A DNA stretch of 64,000 bases from Raphanus sativus (GCF_000801105.2 NC_079515.1:496001-560000); one strand, 5' to 3'. Counted from the first letter of the stretch, positions 11,101-22,606 are shown. Made by a program: numbers and translations. Notes: generated by a model from the sequence alone, not told the origin.

Positions 11101-14100
11101 ACAACATAGCAAAGCCGGATACAGCCACAGGTTAAACTATCGAGCTTATGCACCATTGCAAAGAACGACATGCTGAGGCCTGCTGGGACCAGTTTTCGGG
11201 AAGATGCCAAGCGAAACCCTGCAAGAAAGTCGTAGAAAAAACAGCAAATTATGTCCGATGGAATTAGATTTTGACACACTTTTGAACATATACATGAAAG
11301 ACAGCGTTATCTTCTTCCCAAGGGGAGCTTACCAAAGACCAAAGAGAAAAGAAAGGCAGAGCCAAGTCCTATGGTATCGCCAAGAACTCTCGTCTTTGGT
11401 GATTTAGTAAGGAAGTAGGCCAACATAGGTTTTCAGTTTAGAATCTTGTGTATCATGTGATCAATAACTTACAGGCGAAGAGGCAGCCTCCTAGAAGAAG
11501 AACAGCTGATGGGACCGTGATAGATGATTTTAAATAGCTTAAAGCCATTCACAGCGTTGCGATTTGGTAGTAGAATCAATTAGTTCGACTTAAAAATATT
11601 CCAGACTGTAATGTTGATACCATAACTTTTAATCAAATACTTTGACAAAACCCAGGAGATCTAGTAATAGAAATAAGATGGAACTCACGATATGAAATGA
11701 AGTATCAGAATGATGGCGACGGTGATGATGATGTTCATTTGAGTTTTTTTTCTCCTTACCTTTAGTTAGATCAAGCACTCGGCCTGTATTGTCCTTCTCT
11801 GGATCTCTTCCTTCATAGTTAGTCTTCTCTGTGCAAACTTTCCCTATAATGAATAAGCAGTCGATTTTATAAAAGCTTTAGTTTGATACCATGTGTGTTT
11901 CAGTTAAAGGTTCTTCAGGGATTACTTACTGCCCAACTCCGGAAAACTCAATTGCTTTCGCCGAATTAGGTTGAACTGAGGGCGAGATCGTCTGGACATG
12001 AAGACAGAATCGATCTAGTCTGTCTATTGTTCCCTGTGATCAACAAAATATCAGAGCAGCCTCATAACAGTAGAAATAAATGTTCTCCTCTAATGCCTAC
12101 CACATAGAAATATATGTCAAATATCTCGTGAAGTAAACTATGGCAACCTAAGTTCAACATTAGCATACAACATTCACTTTGAGAAACTCTCTAAAATTGT
12201 TTGCCTTCTCAGAGAAAAAAACGGTTTATAGCATGTGAGAGCTCAGAAAACTCACAGAAAGCGGTTGAATATATCATGAAATTTGTTTAAGCTCTAATGC
12301 ATCACCAGACTATCATTTATGCATCGCTTCAATCATTGGTGTCCATAGCCAAACTCATTAACAAAACAAAATCAAAACTTGAATTTTGTCAAGAACCAGA
12401 AAACCACTCAAATCAAAGCGACCCCAAAGAATGAGTCAACAACAAAAGTGTCATCTAGCCTTCTTGTGTTACCTTTTTTTGGTAGTCATGTCTGCTTCGC
12501 AAGCCTGATTTTGGCTGGTTCCTTTGGATATCTGGGAAAATATTGAGATGGTTATTAATTAAGCAAATAAAATCAAGAAGGATGTCTCTTGATCAACACT
12601 TACAGATGAAGTACATAATTAAAAGAAAAAGATTGTTATTTGTACCTTGGAACCTTCTAGACCCTGGAGAGATTTTACTTTAAGAACAATATATTAGACA
12701 ATCAATATAACACAGCAAATTAATAGACATCGAAGGAGGAGCAATCCTGCCTTCATACTATGTTTTCCTTTCAGTCTCAATTCTTCCCAAAAGAGCTCTC
12801 CCTGAAACAATAACAACACAATGATACATGATATTTTTCTTCCATGTGCAAAAAGTAAAGCTCACGGGAGATGAAGAAAAACAAACCTCGTAGTGCAAGG
12901 AACTTGTCTCACACAGAGATAACTCTGCTTCTTCTAGCTCACTGCAATGGATAAATCTGAACTTACATTGTAGTCCCTGCATACACCAAGCTAGGATCGG
13001 TTGTCTTCTTCATCCTAAAGTATTATTTGTTCACTGGAACACAAACACTTCATCCTCATCTTACTTACTTTGTCTTTAGATCCGTCTTCCATAAATACCC
13101 TATCACATAAATAATTATTATGAAACATTTTAAATAAGATTTTGATGAAACACGTAATCCGTGAGCTATCACTTGGATAAAGGGTTGACTACAGAAATCT
13201 CAGAAAATCAATAAACAAAAGGATCATGCTACAAAAGAATCATGCTACAAAGAGCAGAGAATTAATGTAAGAAAGTAAATCAAGTGGTTCATGTATCTGA
13301 AAGAAAGCGTCACATGTGAGAAAGTAAATCAAGTGGTTCATTTTACATGTAAAAGTGTAATGATAAATAGTTATTGGAAGGTAAATATAAGAATTTGTTT
13401 AAGTGAGAAAAATGAAGAAATTAAGAAGGGGTTGTTCAATGACCAACAACGAACTATATGCATGTCACAAGTAAAGGAAATACATTTTGACAAAGCAAGA
13501 GGTGTTTATTTCTATCAAATCCAATATAACCCGATTGCATATGGTGCCTACAAATATGCAGGTCTGATCATGTACTAACCTGAGGATTCATGGCCGAGGG
13601 AAGCTAAGATTTTGCTCAGATCCAAATCAGAAGACCAAAAGGAAATAAAAACAGAGGAAAGAGGGTCTTACGGAGTGGGGAAGATGGGGGGAGACGTATA
13701 CTCCGACGATTGGAGGACCACAGAATCCACCGCCACCATGACTTGACCTGTTGCACGGGATCAAAAGAATTTATACAATGAATTTCATATACTGATTTTA
13801 CAGAACCCATACCTGCAACTTATAAGATAATAATCACATTATTAAGCTTTTACCTTATCAATTATAACAAAATAAGATAGGGAGAAGGGGAAGGGAAGAT
13901 TACGTAGCTGTACTAAGCATCTGAGAGACTCAGAATAATCTTTATCCAGTTTTTGCAGCTCACATGTTTAGTACCAACCAGTTCCAACGAAAGCATGATT
14001 AAAAAAATTGGGTTCAGATTGAAAGGAAGTTCGTGAATGAGAAAGATATGGAACCTGGTGGTGAAAAGCTTGATGGATTGATTCCAATACTTGATTGATT

Positions 14101-14805
14101 TCAACTAATCTCACAGGATCCAGTTCGAGATCTCTTTGTTAGACACTGTAAGAAGACATGGATCAAATATAAGAGAGAGAGTCAGGTTCGAGAGAGTCAG
14201 GAATAATCTTACCATGTTTCTGCAACTCTGAACCTACTAAACAGCTCCAACGAATGCATCATAAATCTTCATGAGGGAAGATGCACGATATTGAGAGAGA
14301 GGAAACAAAAAGAGATGGAACCTGAATGATTAGGGGATGCGCATAGAAGCTTGCACACATGCTGATCCCAAATCCAGTGCTTTGTTTCTTCGCACTGATC
14401 GAATCCTTACGGATTAGCACGGAGCTGGAGGAAGAGAAAGGAAGCTGCTTGGCACGTTGGCTTGGTGATTAAATCTCAAACTTTTTCAAATCACTGGATC
14501 TATGTTGAATCGAAAAGAAGAAGAAAATTGCATGGCAGGAAATGAAGAGATCAGTTAAAAATTGTTTATAGGGTAGGAAGAAGAAGAAGATTGACGGTGC
14601 AAATAAAAATTGATGGTTGGGTTTCTGTAACACTTTTTTCTTAGAGAAGCGATGGAAGTTGAGACCTTGATGTTTTTCATTTTGATCAATATTTAACAAA
14701 AATGACATGGCAGATTGAAGCTCCCTAATTGCATGATTTAATTTGCTGAGTTGGACACTCTCTCCTTTGAGAATATTTGCTTTTTACTTTTTAGTATAGT
14801 ATAGA
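8149..14805 (-). mobile_element. Probable non-autonomous Helitron, about 6.7 kb
   Basis: Read on the minus strand the element would begin TCTATACTATACTAAAAAG (5' end at 14805) and finish with the hairpin CCGCGC-GTA-GCGCGG (8162-8176), nine bases, then CTAG (8149-8152). The flanking bases are A on the 5' side and T on the 3' side, i.e. insertion into AT. TC start, terminal hairpin, CTRR end and AT target are the four hallmarks of Helitrons. No Rep/helicase frame is present. The left half (8.2-10.9 kb) is extremely AT-rich; the right half (about 11.0-14.5 kb) has gene-like GC content and splice-like junctions. A second Helitron-like 3' end at 8567-8593 means the ends may belong to two nested elements. 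Confidence 0.6.
11080..14460 (-). pseudogene. Gene-like captured sequence inside the Helitron
   Basis: On the minus strand several short blocks are bounded by splice-like AG and GT signals and carry sensible peptides: for example a block around 12880-12945 reading ELEEAELSLCETSSLHYE followed by another near 12757-12803 reading GELFWEELRLKGK; a block at about 11936-12040; and blocks near 11170-11260 and 11480-11560. The peptide TVPSAVLLLGGCLFA (11495-11540) followed by GFRLASSRKLVPAGLSM (near 11180-11230) resembles the TMEM14/FAX membrane family, but weakly. I could not assemble one intact reading frame; stops and frame breaks occur between blocks. Best reading: one or more host gene fragments captured by the Helitron, same strand as the element. 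The parent gene is not identified. Confidence 0.35.
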
Positions 14806-15286
14806 TGTCAACGTGTTGTTTTTATTACATCCCACATTCACATCTCTTTACATAAAAATAAAATAATTAAAATGAAGAGTGCTTATGAGCATAATAATTG
14901 TAGTCCTTTAAGAATAAAATTTTTATTTTATGTTAAAACATCAAAATGTACTATTAATCATCAATTGTTTAATAAAACATCAAATGTTGTTTTTAGCACA
15001 AAAAAAACATCAATTGTTTACTAGTTCTAAATTTCTAATATACACAGCATAAAATTACATATAGATTGTAAATGGATTTACTGCCATTCAATTAAGCAAA
15101 AAAAAGAAGGAGTATCACATATATTGCCAAATGGTCATTTTCATGAAGTTTTTCATCATAAGACCATGATATAATCATCATCATATATAAATAAAGTAAA
15201 GAAAGTAGAAACAGTTTTGGAAGCTATCAACATAACAACAATATGAGAATTTTTAAAAAATTTGGCGGAATTACTGGTGGGGAGCC
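14806..15286. other. MYB gene 3' flank, AT-rich
   Basis: AT-rich DNA between the Helitron 5' end and the stop codon of the MYB gene. Contains the expected 3'UTR. Nothing else supported. Confidence 0.6.
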
Positions 15287-16486
15287 TTAGATCAGAACAT
15301 CGTCGGACGGTGAGGAATCCACCAAGTTGAGAATGGTATTCCAGTAGTTCTTGTTATCCTCATAGTAGCTATATTCACTCTCATTGACCTCGACCGCGTT
15401 TTTACCGGCGGAGAGACTCCGATCAACTGAATCACTGAGTAAGAGGCTCGTGAATCCCTCTTCGATTCCTTCTTCTGGACAGTTGATTTGTCTCATCCAG
15501 TCGTCGTGTTCGGAAGAGACGGCGACTCTGCTGTTTCTATTTCCCGTAGGGATACCTAAATGCATGATCATGGGAGGGAGATTCTCGGAGAATGTCACCG
15601 TCGATGTCGGAGACTCAAGCAGTTGATGATCTCCCATTCCTGTCAATATTTCCATTGTATCTATGTTATAAAAGAAGTCTTTAGTTTTTTGAGATCACAA
15701 TATCTACTGCTTATTACCTTCGTTTGGTTTTGTCCAATTTGTTGATGCCTTGTGAGTCAAGCAAAGACTAGGAGCTGCTGCTTTCTTGTTTTGGTAATGC
15801 TGTAAATGGAGAAGCTTTGATTCTCTAGCTAGCCTTGCTTCAGCTTCGAGCCGAGCACTCTCCCATTGTGCCATGTGGCTAAGCGTGGCTAAGTTCTTAT
15901 TAGATTGACCTGTGGAAGACAAGAGAGTCTCGTTTTTGTGCTTGTGTGTCACTGGATCTATCCCCATTTTGACCAGACGTTTCTTCAAGTGTGTGTTCCA
16001 GTAGTTCTTGATCTCGTTGTCTGTCCTTTTCGGTAAGTGAGTTGCAATCGCTGACCATCTGTGAGAAAATCAAGAGGATAGATCAAGAAATGACAAAAAA
16101 GATCAACGTACCTACTCTCTGGTGATTTGAGAGTCTTCTCACCTGTTTCCGAGGAGAGCGTGGAGTTGAATGATGGTTTGTTCTTCTTGTACACTGAACT
16201 TGCCTCTCTTGATGTCAGGTCTTAGGTAATTAGTCCATCTGAGTCTGCAACTCTTTCCACATCTTTGGAGACCTATATGGAACCCAAAGAAGGTTTCAAT
16301 AGATGAATATTTGGTTTGTTGGAAGAGGAAATAAAAGATAATTTGGAAGTTACCGGCTTTCTCAGGCAAAGAGCGCCAGCTTCCATGGCCATGTTCTTCA
16401 ATGTAAGCCAAGAGTTTCTGATCCTCTTCTGGTGTCCAGGGACCTTTCTTTAAACCATCCTTATCACAGCATGGCGATCTTCCCAT
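15287..16486 (-). CDS. MYB106: R2R3-MYB transcription factor, MYB106/MIXTA-like
   Basis: Nuclear DNA-binding regulator of epidermal cell shape, trichome branching and cuticle formation (subgroup 9, MIXTA-like). Four coding exons: 16354-16486, 16143-16272, 15718-16058, 15287-15639, 957 nt, 318 residues. The start is [20 protein letters not shown] at 16486; the four codons above it in the longer frame are leader. R2 (about 14-61) and R3 (about 67-112) repeats have the regular tryptophans, with exon junctions at the two positions usual for R2R3-MYBs. The C-terminal part keeps subgroup features [18 protein letters not shown] and the end [16 protein letters not shown]. It is closer to MYB106 than to its duplicate MYB16 by neighbourhood (At3g01140). 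It is slightly shorter than the Arabidopsis protein because poly-Asn stretches are missing. Confidence 0.93.
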
Positions 16487-18228
16487 TATTTGACACAAAC
16501 TAAGGCTGCGAACCTACTAAATTTAAAAATATCTTCAATATGATCCACTCTCTGTAATGAGGAGATAGTACTAGTCACTACATGAACATGATGATCCACA
16601 AAATCTGCTCTCTTGGCTTGGGGTCTGATTTATAAGAGGGAGAGACGCAACAGAAGATGTCTCTGTTTAGGTTCTGTAAGCTCCCCTTTTCTCGGTCTTT
16701 GACATGGATTGGCATTCAATTAGATGGGACCTAGTTGAATTATTACCTTTGTGGCTCAAACACCTTGATTTCCTTTTAAACACCCAACAGAGTACCCACA
16801 TCAAGGTAAAAAACGGTTAATTTCAGAACCAGGAGTAAGTTTTCAGGTCAACATCTTGAAAAGCTTTGACATCTAAGTAAACCATCCTTGTTAGTTTCGC
16901 CAGCTTTCTCTCGTGTCAAGGTTTACTCTGATCCCTACATGTTTACATCCGCTATTATTACTTCTCGAAACTTTTGTTTTACACTAGATAGGGTATGCTC
17001 TAGGTTTCTTATTACAGGTATGCTAATGAGCTATGGTTTCTTGACATCTACAAAGATACTATCGTGTTCTCTCTCTTAGCTAGCTATTACTAGTTACCTA
17101 GTTATATTTCTTTATATATAAAAAAACGTTTTTTGTTCCTTTCACATTTTAGTTAGCTTTTACTAGAAACTGCACAGTAGTAAATGCTGTTAAATGGCGG
17201 TGAAGAAGAGGAAGCTGGCACTATAATGGGAAAAGCAAATTAGACAGAGATGATTGATGATGGTAGTAAATGTATTTTGAAACTTTTACAGTGTCGTATG
17301 TATACAGGCCACTTTAACTATTCAAGAGATTGCTAACCTTATAAATGAACAGAGGAAGCACTTTAGTGGAGGGGAGCAAGAAGAAAGGAGATGAAAAACC
17401 TTTCCTTGTGTGATTCCTTCACCATTTAATGAAAGTCCCACTAGCTGATACACTGTTCTTGGTGTCAAGTCACCAGAAGATCTTTTCTTTTCACAAAGAT
17501 AAACATAAATAGACACTGAATGATCAAAAGCATCCAGAAACATAACCACCAAAAATAGTTACTGGTGATGTAAAAACCAGTATTTACTATGCAATTTACC
17601 ATACGTTGATCATGTATGATTTCTGCAGCTACATTTCTCATCAATCTAGCAGGAAACTGACTAACTTATCTCATAATCTAGCTGGCAACTGACTATCTTA
17701 GATTTAACTAAGAATTGATATCTTATTTCTCAACTTTTTATCAGTTTACTTTAATGTTTTGGTTTTAGCATACATGGTTTGAATAGTTTACAGGTGATCA
17801 ACCTTTGTTGACAGAGATAAACTTTTTGCTGCCAAGAAAGGTAGACGATTAATGGCAGTGACGGTGACATTAAAGAGATTTTACTAGACCAAACAAAGAA
17901 AGTGTGTATCATAGTGTGCTCCATGGCATCAAAGAAAGGATTTATTGAGGTGGGCAGAGAAACCTTAAGACAAAACTCATAGGCCCAAGAATTCTACCAA
18001 TAAAGACAAAAAGAAAAGCAACAGTGTTTTTTTCTTAGTACGAAAAATTTCACATTGGATGTAAAGGACAATGGGGACAACTCTTTTAAATGTCTTTGCT
18101 GATTCATATTGACAGCTTCTACTCATTATGGTCCAAACAGTTCAAACTAAGCTCCGTAGATGCCACCTGCCAAAATCACATCTATCCACGTAGCTCAACC
18201 TCCCATGCAAAAATTGAGAGAAGTAAAA
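16487..18228. other. MYB106 upstream region
   Basis: About 1.7 kb of promoter and spacer for the MYB gene. No open frame with recognisable homology and no repeat with clear ends. Short frames at 16888-17079 and 17322-17552 have no support. Confidence 0.55.
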
Positions 18229-18489
18229 GCACTATTATCGGTGCATCTTAGGTTTGTCCTAAGCCATTATTTGACAAAAAATAAATCAAAAATGTGCAAT
18301 TAACCTAAGGACGTCCTTAGCTTAGATACAAGTTTACGCGTCCTTAGCTGTAACGTGTCGTCGTTGGAGTGGCCGATGGAAAAAAAAAAAGCGATGTCTG
18401 TTTTTCTTCTCTTCCTCTCTCCGTCTCTGTTTCTTCATCATCTTTACCTCTGCTGCATCTGTGAAACTTACTCTACTGTAATTCCAACC

Positions 18490-18701
18490 ATGTCGACTAT
18501 TATGCAGAAGATCAAAGAAATCGAAGATGAGGTAATTTTGGATGCATAGAGATGTATATTCGAAACATTTGATCTTTTCAATTAAGAAAATTGACTGATT
18601 TTTCTGTGTTAATCTGGGTGGTTTGTTCCATTTTATGTATGTCCTCGATGGCTAGGACTCAGAAGAACAAGGCCACCTCGCATCATTTTGGTTTGTTAAA
18701 G
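18490..18701 (+). pseudogene. DRG (developmentally regulated GTPase) N-terminal fragment
   Basis: Exon-like block 18490-18531 encodes MSTIMQKIKEIEDE, then a GT donor; block 18648-18701 encodes MARTQKNKATSHHFGLLK. Together they are the highly conserved start of plant DRG GTP-binding proteins. The second block has no AG acceptor in front of it, and the G domain that should follow is absent, so this is a broken copy. The intron position matches a real exon junction, so it came from genomic DNA rather than mRNA. Confidence 0.8.
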
Positions 18702-18859
18702 GTATTTCATTTTAGCTTAGATTGAGCTTTGAATGGTCAGATTGATTTATAGCTGATCTTGATACGACTGTGTATATGGACTTTAGCATAAGGATTAATT
18801 TTGATATATGGCGTTTTCTCTTGCAAAGTTCCTTGGAAACTGATATTTTTGCATAAGAA

Positions 18860-19590
18860 GTTGTCGTGGGCTCAGAAAGGAGAAGTGTTTCAGACTCCCA
18901 AATCCAAAAGCTTCGAAATTCAGGTTAGGTTTTTCTAAAACTATGTTCGTCTCTACCAACTCTGTTCTTATATTCCATTCACCATTTCATAACTTTTTTA
19001 AAAAACTCATCTTCTGGAATCAACAACAGGTCACATGCGGTACTCAGACCACTAAAAGCTTCAATGAAGACAACAAGGTGTGTTCTTTTTCCTTTATCCT
19101 AGTTTCACTGTTGCAATCGATCTTAGATCTCTCATTATTCTTCTTGTTTCATTTTGTTGTGCAGCTTACACATTGGATGAAGTGAATGAAAAGACTAAGG
19201 CCTTCCGTGAATCTGCTATGAAGCCACCACCACCTGCTCCTCTTGATTCTTCCTCAGCCATTGATGTGAGTTGTTACAACTCTCTCTCTCTCTCTTTCTA
19301 TTCTGACTTAATCTTTGTTTCTGTATTAGCTTCCTGACAATATCTCAACTACTACTTGTATGTTTCTATTAAGCTTCTCTGAATTATTTACTCGTCCCTT
19401 TGCAGAAATATCAGGCAATGTTGTACTCTGCTGCCATCAAAGGTATGCTTTTGCCTTCTATGACACTTAATTGCTCCAGTCTCCAATCGATCTCTTCTTT
19501 TCAAATTCTGGTTGTTTGTTATAGTGATGGCTACTGTGGAGAAGCCTATTGATTCAAGCCATGGTGATTCTGCCACGTCTTCAAATCAGG
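18860..19590 (+). pseudogene. Exon fragments of an unidentified gene
   Basis: Several exon-like blocks with AG/GT borders: about 18868-18922, 19030-19078, 19166-19266 (peptide AYTLDEVNEKTKAFRESAMK then a Pro-rich stretch), 19406-19441 (KYQAMLYSAAIK) and 19525-19589 (VMATVEKPIDSSHGD). The first blocks do not join in frame to the third, so it is not an intact gene. I do not recognise the parent. The splice-like borders suggest DNA-level capture together with the DRG fragment. Confidence 0.45.
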
Positions 19591-19904
19591 TACATATAAA
19601 CACATACAAACATATGTATGCAAAGTACGAATCTTTGAATGAATTAGACATGTCTATAAACATACAAACATATGTTGGTTTAGGTCACACTGGAATCGAT
19701 AGAGAGATCTTGGAATCCTTTCATGGTTATACTTCCTCTGTTGGTGTTGTGAACATATGTAAATATCACAGAGGATGAAACATTTGTTATAAAGTCCCAC
19801 CAATAATCTGTATTTTTGTTAATGTCTCTTAACATTGTCCTTACCTTAAAAATAATAATAAAATAATTTAAGGACTCTAACATTTGTCCTACCAATAATG
19901 TTGC

Positions 19905-20877
19905 TGAACTACCAATGAGCCAAGAAGAGGGGCCAAAGATTTTTTTTTTTTTTTTGGGGGGGGGGGGCAAAGATTTTGTAACCATCATCAGATTTTTAAG
20001 GTCGTTACTCAAATGCACAAACAGAGCAATTACCTTCCTCTGCTTGTAGGTTGAAATATAGCAAGTATCGAGTAGTCTATTTATATTTTAAAAGTGCGCC
20101 AATAAAAGTGCAGCAAACAGAGCAATTACCTTTGCGTGCGTTCTTGCCATCAGTCCAACTTATTTAAAATCTCATCAGGTCGTGTATTGTTTATGGGATG
20201 ACCAAGCAGAAATTTAAGACAATTGCAAAGCATCAAAGGTAGAAAAAAAAAACAAATTCATATTGATGACAAGTATCAACCCAAACATATATAAAGGTGA
20301 AGGAAAAAAATGCATTACCATTTATGATTCTTACTTATTAATTTTATAAACAATGCATGAAATTTATTACTCAGCCTAACATCGAATGTTGAAACCTTCT
20401 TCATACTCCATATGTTATTAGTCAAGTTAAGTCTGAAGCAGTACAAAAAGACCAAGATTAAATTCAATACGATAACAATACTTTAAATTCAATACGATAA
20501 CTATTTTCTACAATAGTAAAACACGTGAAGATATTTTTTTTTCTTTTTTTGCTAAATAAAACAATAAAAAGTATATGTTTACGCTAAAAGTATATTATAA
20601 TATTTTTTTTAGCAATAATCATCATCAATACGTGAAGATATTTTTGATTTTCTTAAAGTATTGTTTTTTTTTTCTTTTCGTCAAAAAAAACAATACTTTA
20701 AGAAAATCAAAAATATCTTCACGTGTTTTACTATTGTAGAAAATTTTCAATTAATTAGTTTCAAATTATATAGAACTATTTAAAATAAACAAAAACAAAA
20801 TTAAAATAAGAAAATTTAGTATGTAAAAGATCTAGTTATTAATGTAAGGAAATATATAAATAACACAAATTCATTCT
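19905..20877. other. AT-rich spacer with nested inverted repeats
   Basis: Downstream of the Pack-type element and of the protease stop codon. Contains a T/G homopolymer run (about 19940-19967) and a nested inverted-repeat cluster at 20503-20744. No gene seen. Confidence 0.55.
20503..20744. repeat. Nested perfect inverted repeats (hairpin cluster)
   Basis: The right arm 20709-20744 is the exact reverse complement of 20503-20538 (36 bp). A second pair, 20631-20663 and 20691-20723 (33 bp, exact), shares part of that right arm and has a 27-base loop. One right arm can therefore fold with two different left arms. Confidence 0.9.
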
Positions 20878-22185
20878 CTATAGTCTAATTAATGAAAGGA
20901 CAAAAATAAATAAAACAAACTTAATGTTAAACTGAAAAAGCGATGCTGCAGAAATTGAGTCGTCGTCTATTGGTATGTCTTGTGTAACTCCACAATCGGT
21001 GGGTTTAAAAGAAACCAGTCGTGAAAAAAGATCATAACCAACCAAGAAGTTGTTCTGTGCTTTGTTACCAAAAATAGCTTCTTCTTCAGTACTACCACAT
21101 ATAACAATGAGACAAATGGCTTCTCCATTAATATCCATATACGTATTGTTTTTACCCAAAACAAGATCCGCACCTCCACTGAAATGCATTGTGATCACTG
21201 GAAAGATATCCATTGTGTCCGTTTTGTAGCAAAGCATATCGTGCTGGGATGGTACTCGTTCCGCTGTAACAACCCTTTCCACTGCCTCCCTCACTAGGCT
21301 GCAGTAGCTCGCGGGCAAGGTGGTGAAAGTGCTACCAGAGTCTATGATTATGTTCCCGTCTACGGCGTGGAACGGTGTCCCCAATGTTTCAATGCGAGTC
21401 TCCTCAATGCTGACCGCGTCTAGGTTTAGGTAATAGAAAGCAGGTTTCTCCTTGTGAATAAACATAGTGGTCGATACAGTCCCTTCTCCTGACACAATAG
21501 CATTACTTCCAAAGTTGATCTTACTAGTTCTTCCCTCAGGGGAGAAGCAGTAAGAAATTGCACCTTGCATGTGTTTGCCCATCTGAGAGACGAGTGATAA
21601 CGGCCCCAAATTTAGACCAACAATGCCCGAATAGGATCTTCTATGCACTGAGCTGTTGTGCGAACATCCAATAATGGTTTTAGGCATTACATAGGAGTGG
21701 CCAGAAGTGGATTTCATCGTGACAGTCTCGGTAGCAAAGCTTCCTAGGGAATAGCTTTGGTCTGCGTAGACAATATCATAAACACAAGAATGGTCAGGTG
21801 TGTTGTTGCATCTTAGATCTTTGTAGGTGGAGGATTTCGAAGGGTCGAATATTGGATTGCGTTGGTGGTAGCAGTTAAGACAAGGCAAACATTGTGTCCA
21901 TATGACTTCGCTTCCCGTGTCTATGACTGCTTCGATCTCGACAGGAGGTGTACCGATTTGGAGTTTCATAAGATACCCTCCTCTGGAGGCAGTATCAAAG
22001 ATGACGTCGGCGTAAGGAGATGATCGGAGTTGATCGTAAGTGTTAGAGCGACCAGTAGAAGATGAATTAGAACGACGGTGGATTAGGTCCATGGTGAATC
22101 CGTCGGGAGGTGATGAGGAGACAGTGACGACGGTAATAAAGAGAAGAGCTGTAATGATTTGAAGAGAGAGTGCCATGCTCATCAT
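20878..22185 (-). CDS. Secreted A1-family aspartic protease (nepenthesin-like)
   Basis: Single-exon pepsin-type protease, 435 residues from the ATG at 22183-22185 (MMSMALSLQIITALLFI); the frame extends 13 codons higher only with a TTG start. An N-terminal signal peptide (about 1-25) is followed by a short propeptide and the catalytic domain with both active-site aspartates: DTGSEVIW (Asp89) and IDSGSTFT (Asp292), plus the flap tyrosine in VYADQSYS. Cys-rich insert CLPCLNCYH after the first site is typical of plant nepenthesin/CDR1-like enzymes. The C-terminus is hydrophobic (last about 20 residues), so membrane or GPI anchoring is possible. It resembles the intronless Arabidopsis At2g28010-At2g35615 group. 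I know of no such gene between MYB106 and PTB1 in Arabidopsis, so it is probably a transposed copy. It appears intact. Confidence 0.9.
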   Translation of the reverse strand: MMSMALSLQIITALLFITVVTVSSSPPDGFTMDLIHRRSNSSSTGRSNTYDQLRSSPYADVIFDTASRGGYLMKLQIGTPPVEIEAVIDTGSEVIWTQCLPCLNCYHQRNPIFDPSKSSTYKDLRCNNTPDHSCVYDIVYADQSYSLGSFATETVTMKSTSGHSYVMPKTIIGCSHNSSVHRRSYSGIVGLNLGPLSLVSQMGKHMQGAISYCFSPEGRTSKINFGSNAIVSGEGTVSTTMFIHKEKPAFYYLNLDAVSIEETRIETLGTPFHAVDGNIIIDSGSTFTTLPASYCSLVREAVERVVTAERVPSQHDMLCYKTDTMDIFPVITMHFSGGADLVLGKNNTYMDINGEAICLIVICGSTEEEAIFGNKAQNNFLVGYDLFSRLVSFKPTDCGVTQDIPIDDDSISAASLFQFNIKFVLFIFVLSLIRL

Positions 22186-22606
22186 TCTGGTTTCAGAGGA
22201 CACTGTGATCGAATAATGGGACAATATGCAACTTCATGCACATATTTTTATAGTATATGGACTTTTAGTCTTAATTGTTAATTCCCTTGAATTGTCATTT
22301 TTCCCAAATTACTTATTTCCATTTTTTGAATATTTTACTTTTATGGACCAACGCGGGGAGACTTACGTGAAAAATTATCAGGCCCTTAATAGGCTTGATC
22401 AACAGTGTCGACTCAACTACAAGCTAAACAGGCTTATGGATGTAGAGAAGAAAATTGTAGGATGATTCGTAAATTAACGAAGTTTTAGAGGACCGATTTG
22501 AAAAAATAGCCTGAGATTTGAGCTTCCGTATAGATTCCATTCCGATCACAACTAAGGGAAAGCTGAGAGAAGAGGCGAGGGCTGTGTGTGATCGTTGGAG
22601 TTAGAG
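22186..22606. promoter_or_regulatory. Divergent intergenic region between protease and PTB1
   Basis: 420 bp separate the two divergent start codons. It must hold both 5' leaders and promoters. The open frame at 22226-22465 on the plus strand has no homology and sits in this leader region. Confidence 0.5.

Larger units (their letters stand above)
18229..19904. mobile_element. Candidate Pack-type TIR element carrying gene fragments
   Basis: The left edge reads GCACTATTATCGGTGCATC and the right edge, on the other strand, GCAACATTATTGGTAGGAC; the two share an imperfect inverted repeat (GCA-n-(T/C)ATTAT-n-GGT) with a further CCTTAA/CCTAAG block inside. Between them lie fragments of at least two unrelated genes: a DRG GTPase N-terminus (18490-18701) and several exons of another gene (18860-19590). 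This chimera inside diverged terminal repeats is what Pack-type elements look like. No clean target duplication is seen, so the ends are tentative. Confidence 0.4.

Noticed and set aside
20967..21179. Open frame inside the aspartic protease
   Set aside because: Shadow of the protease in another frame.
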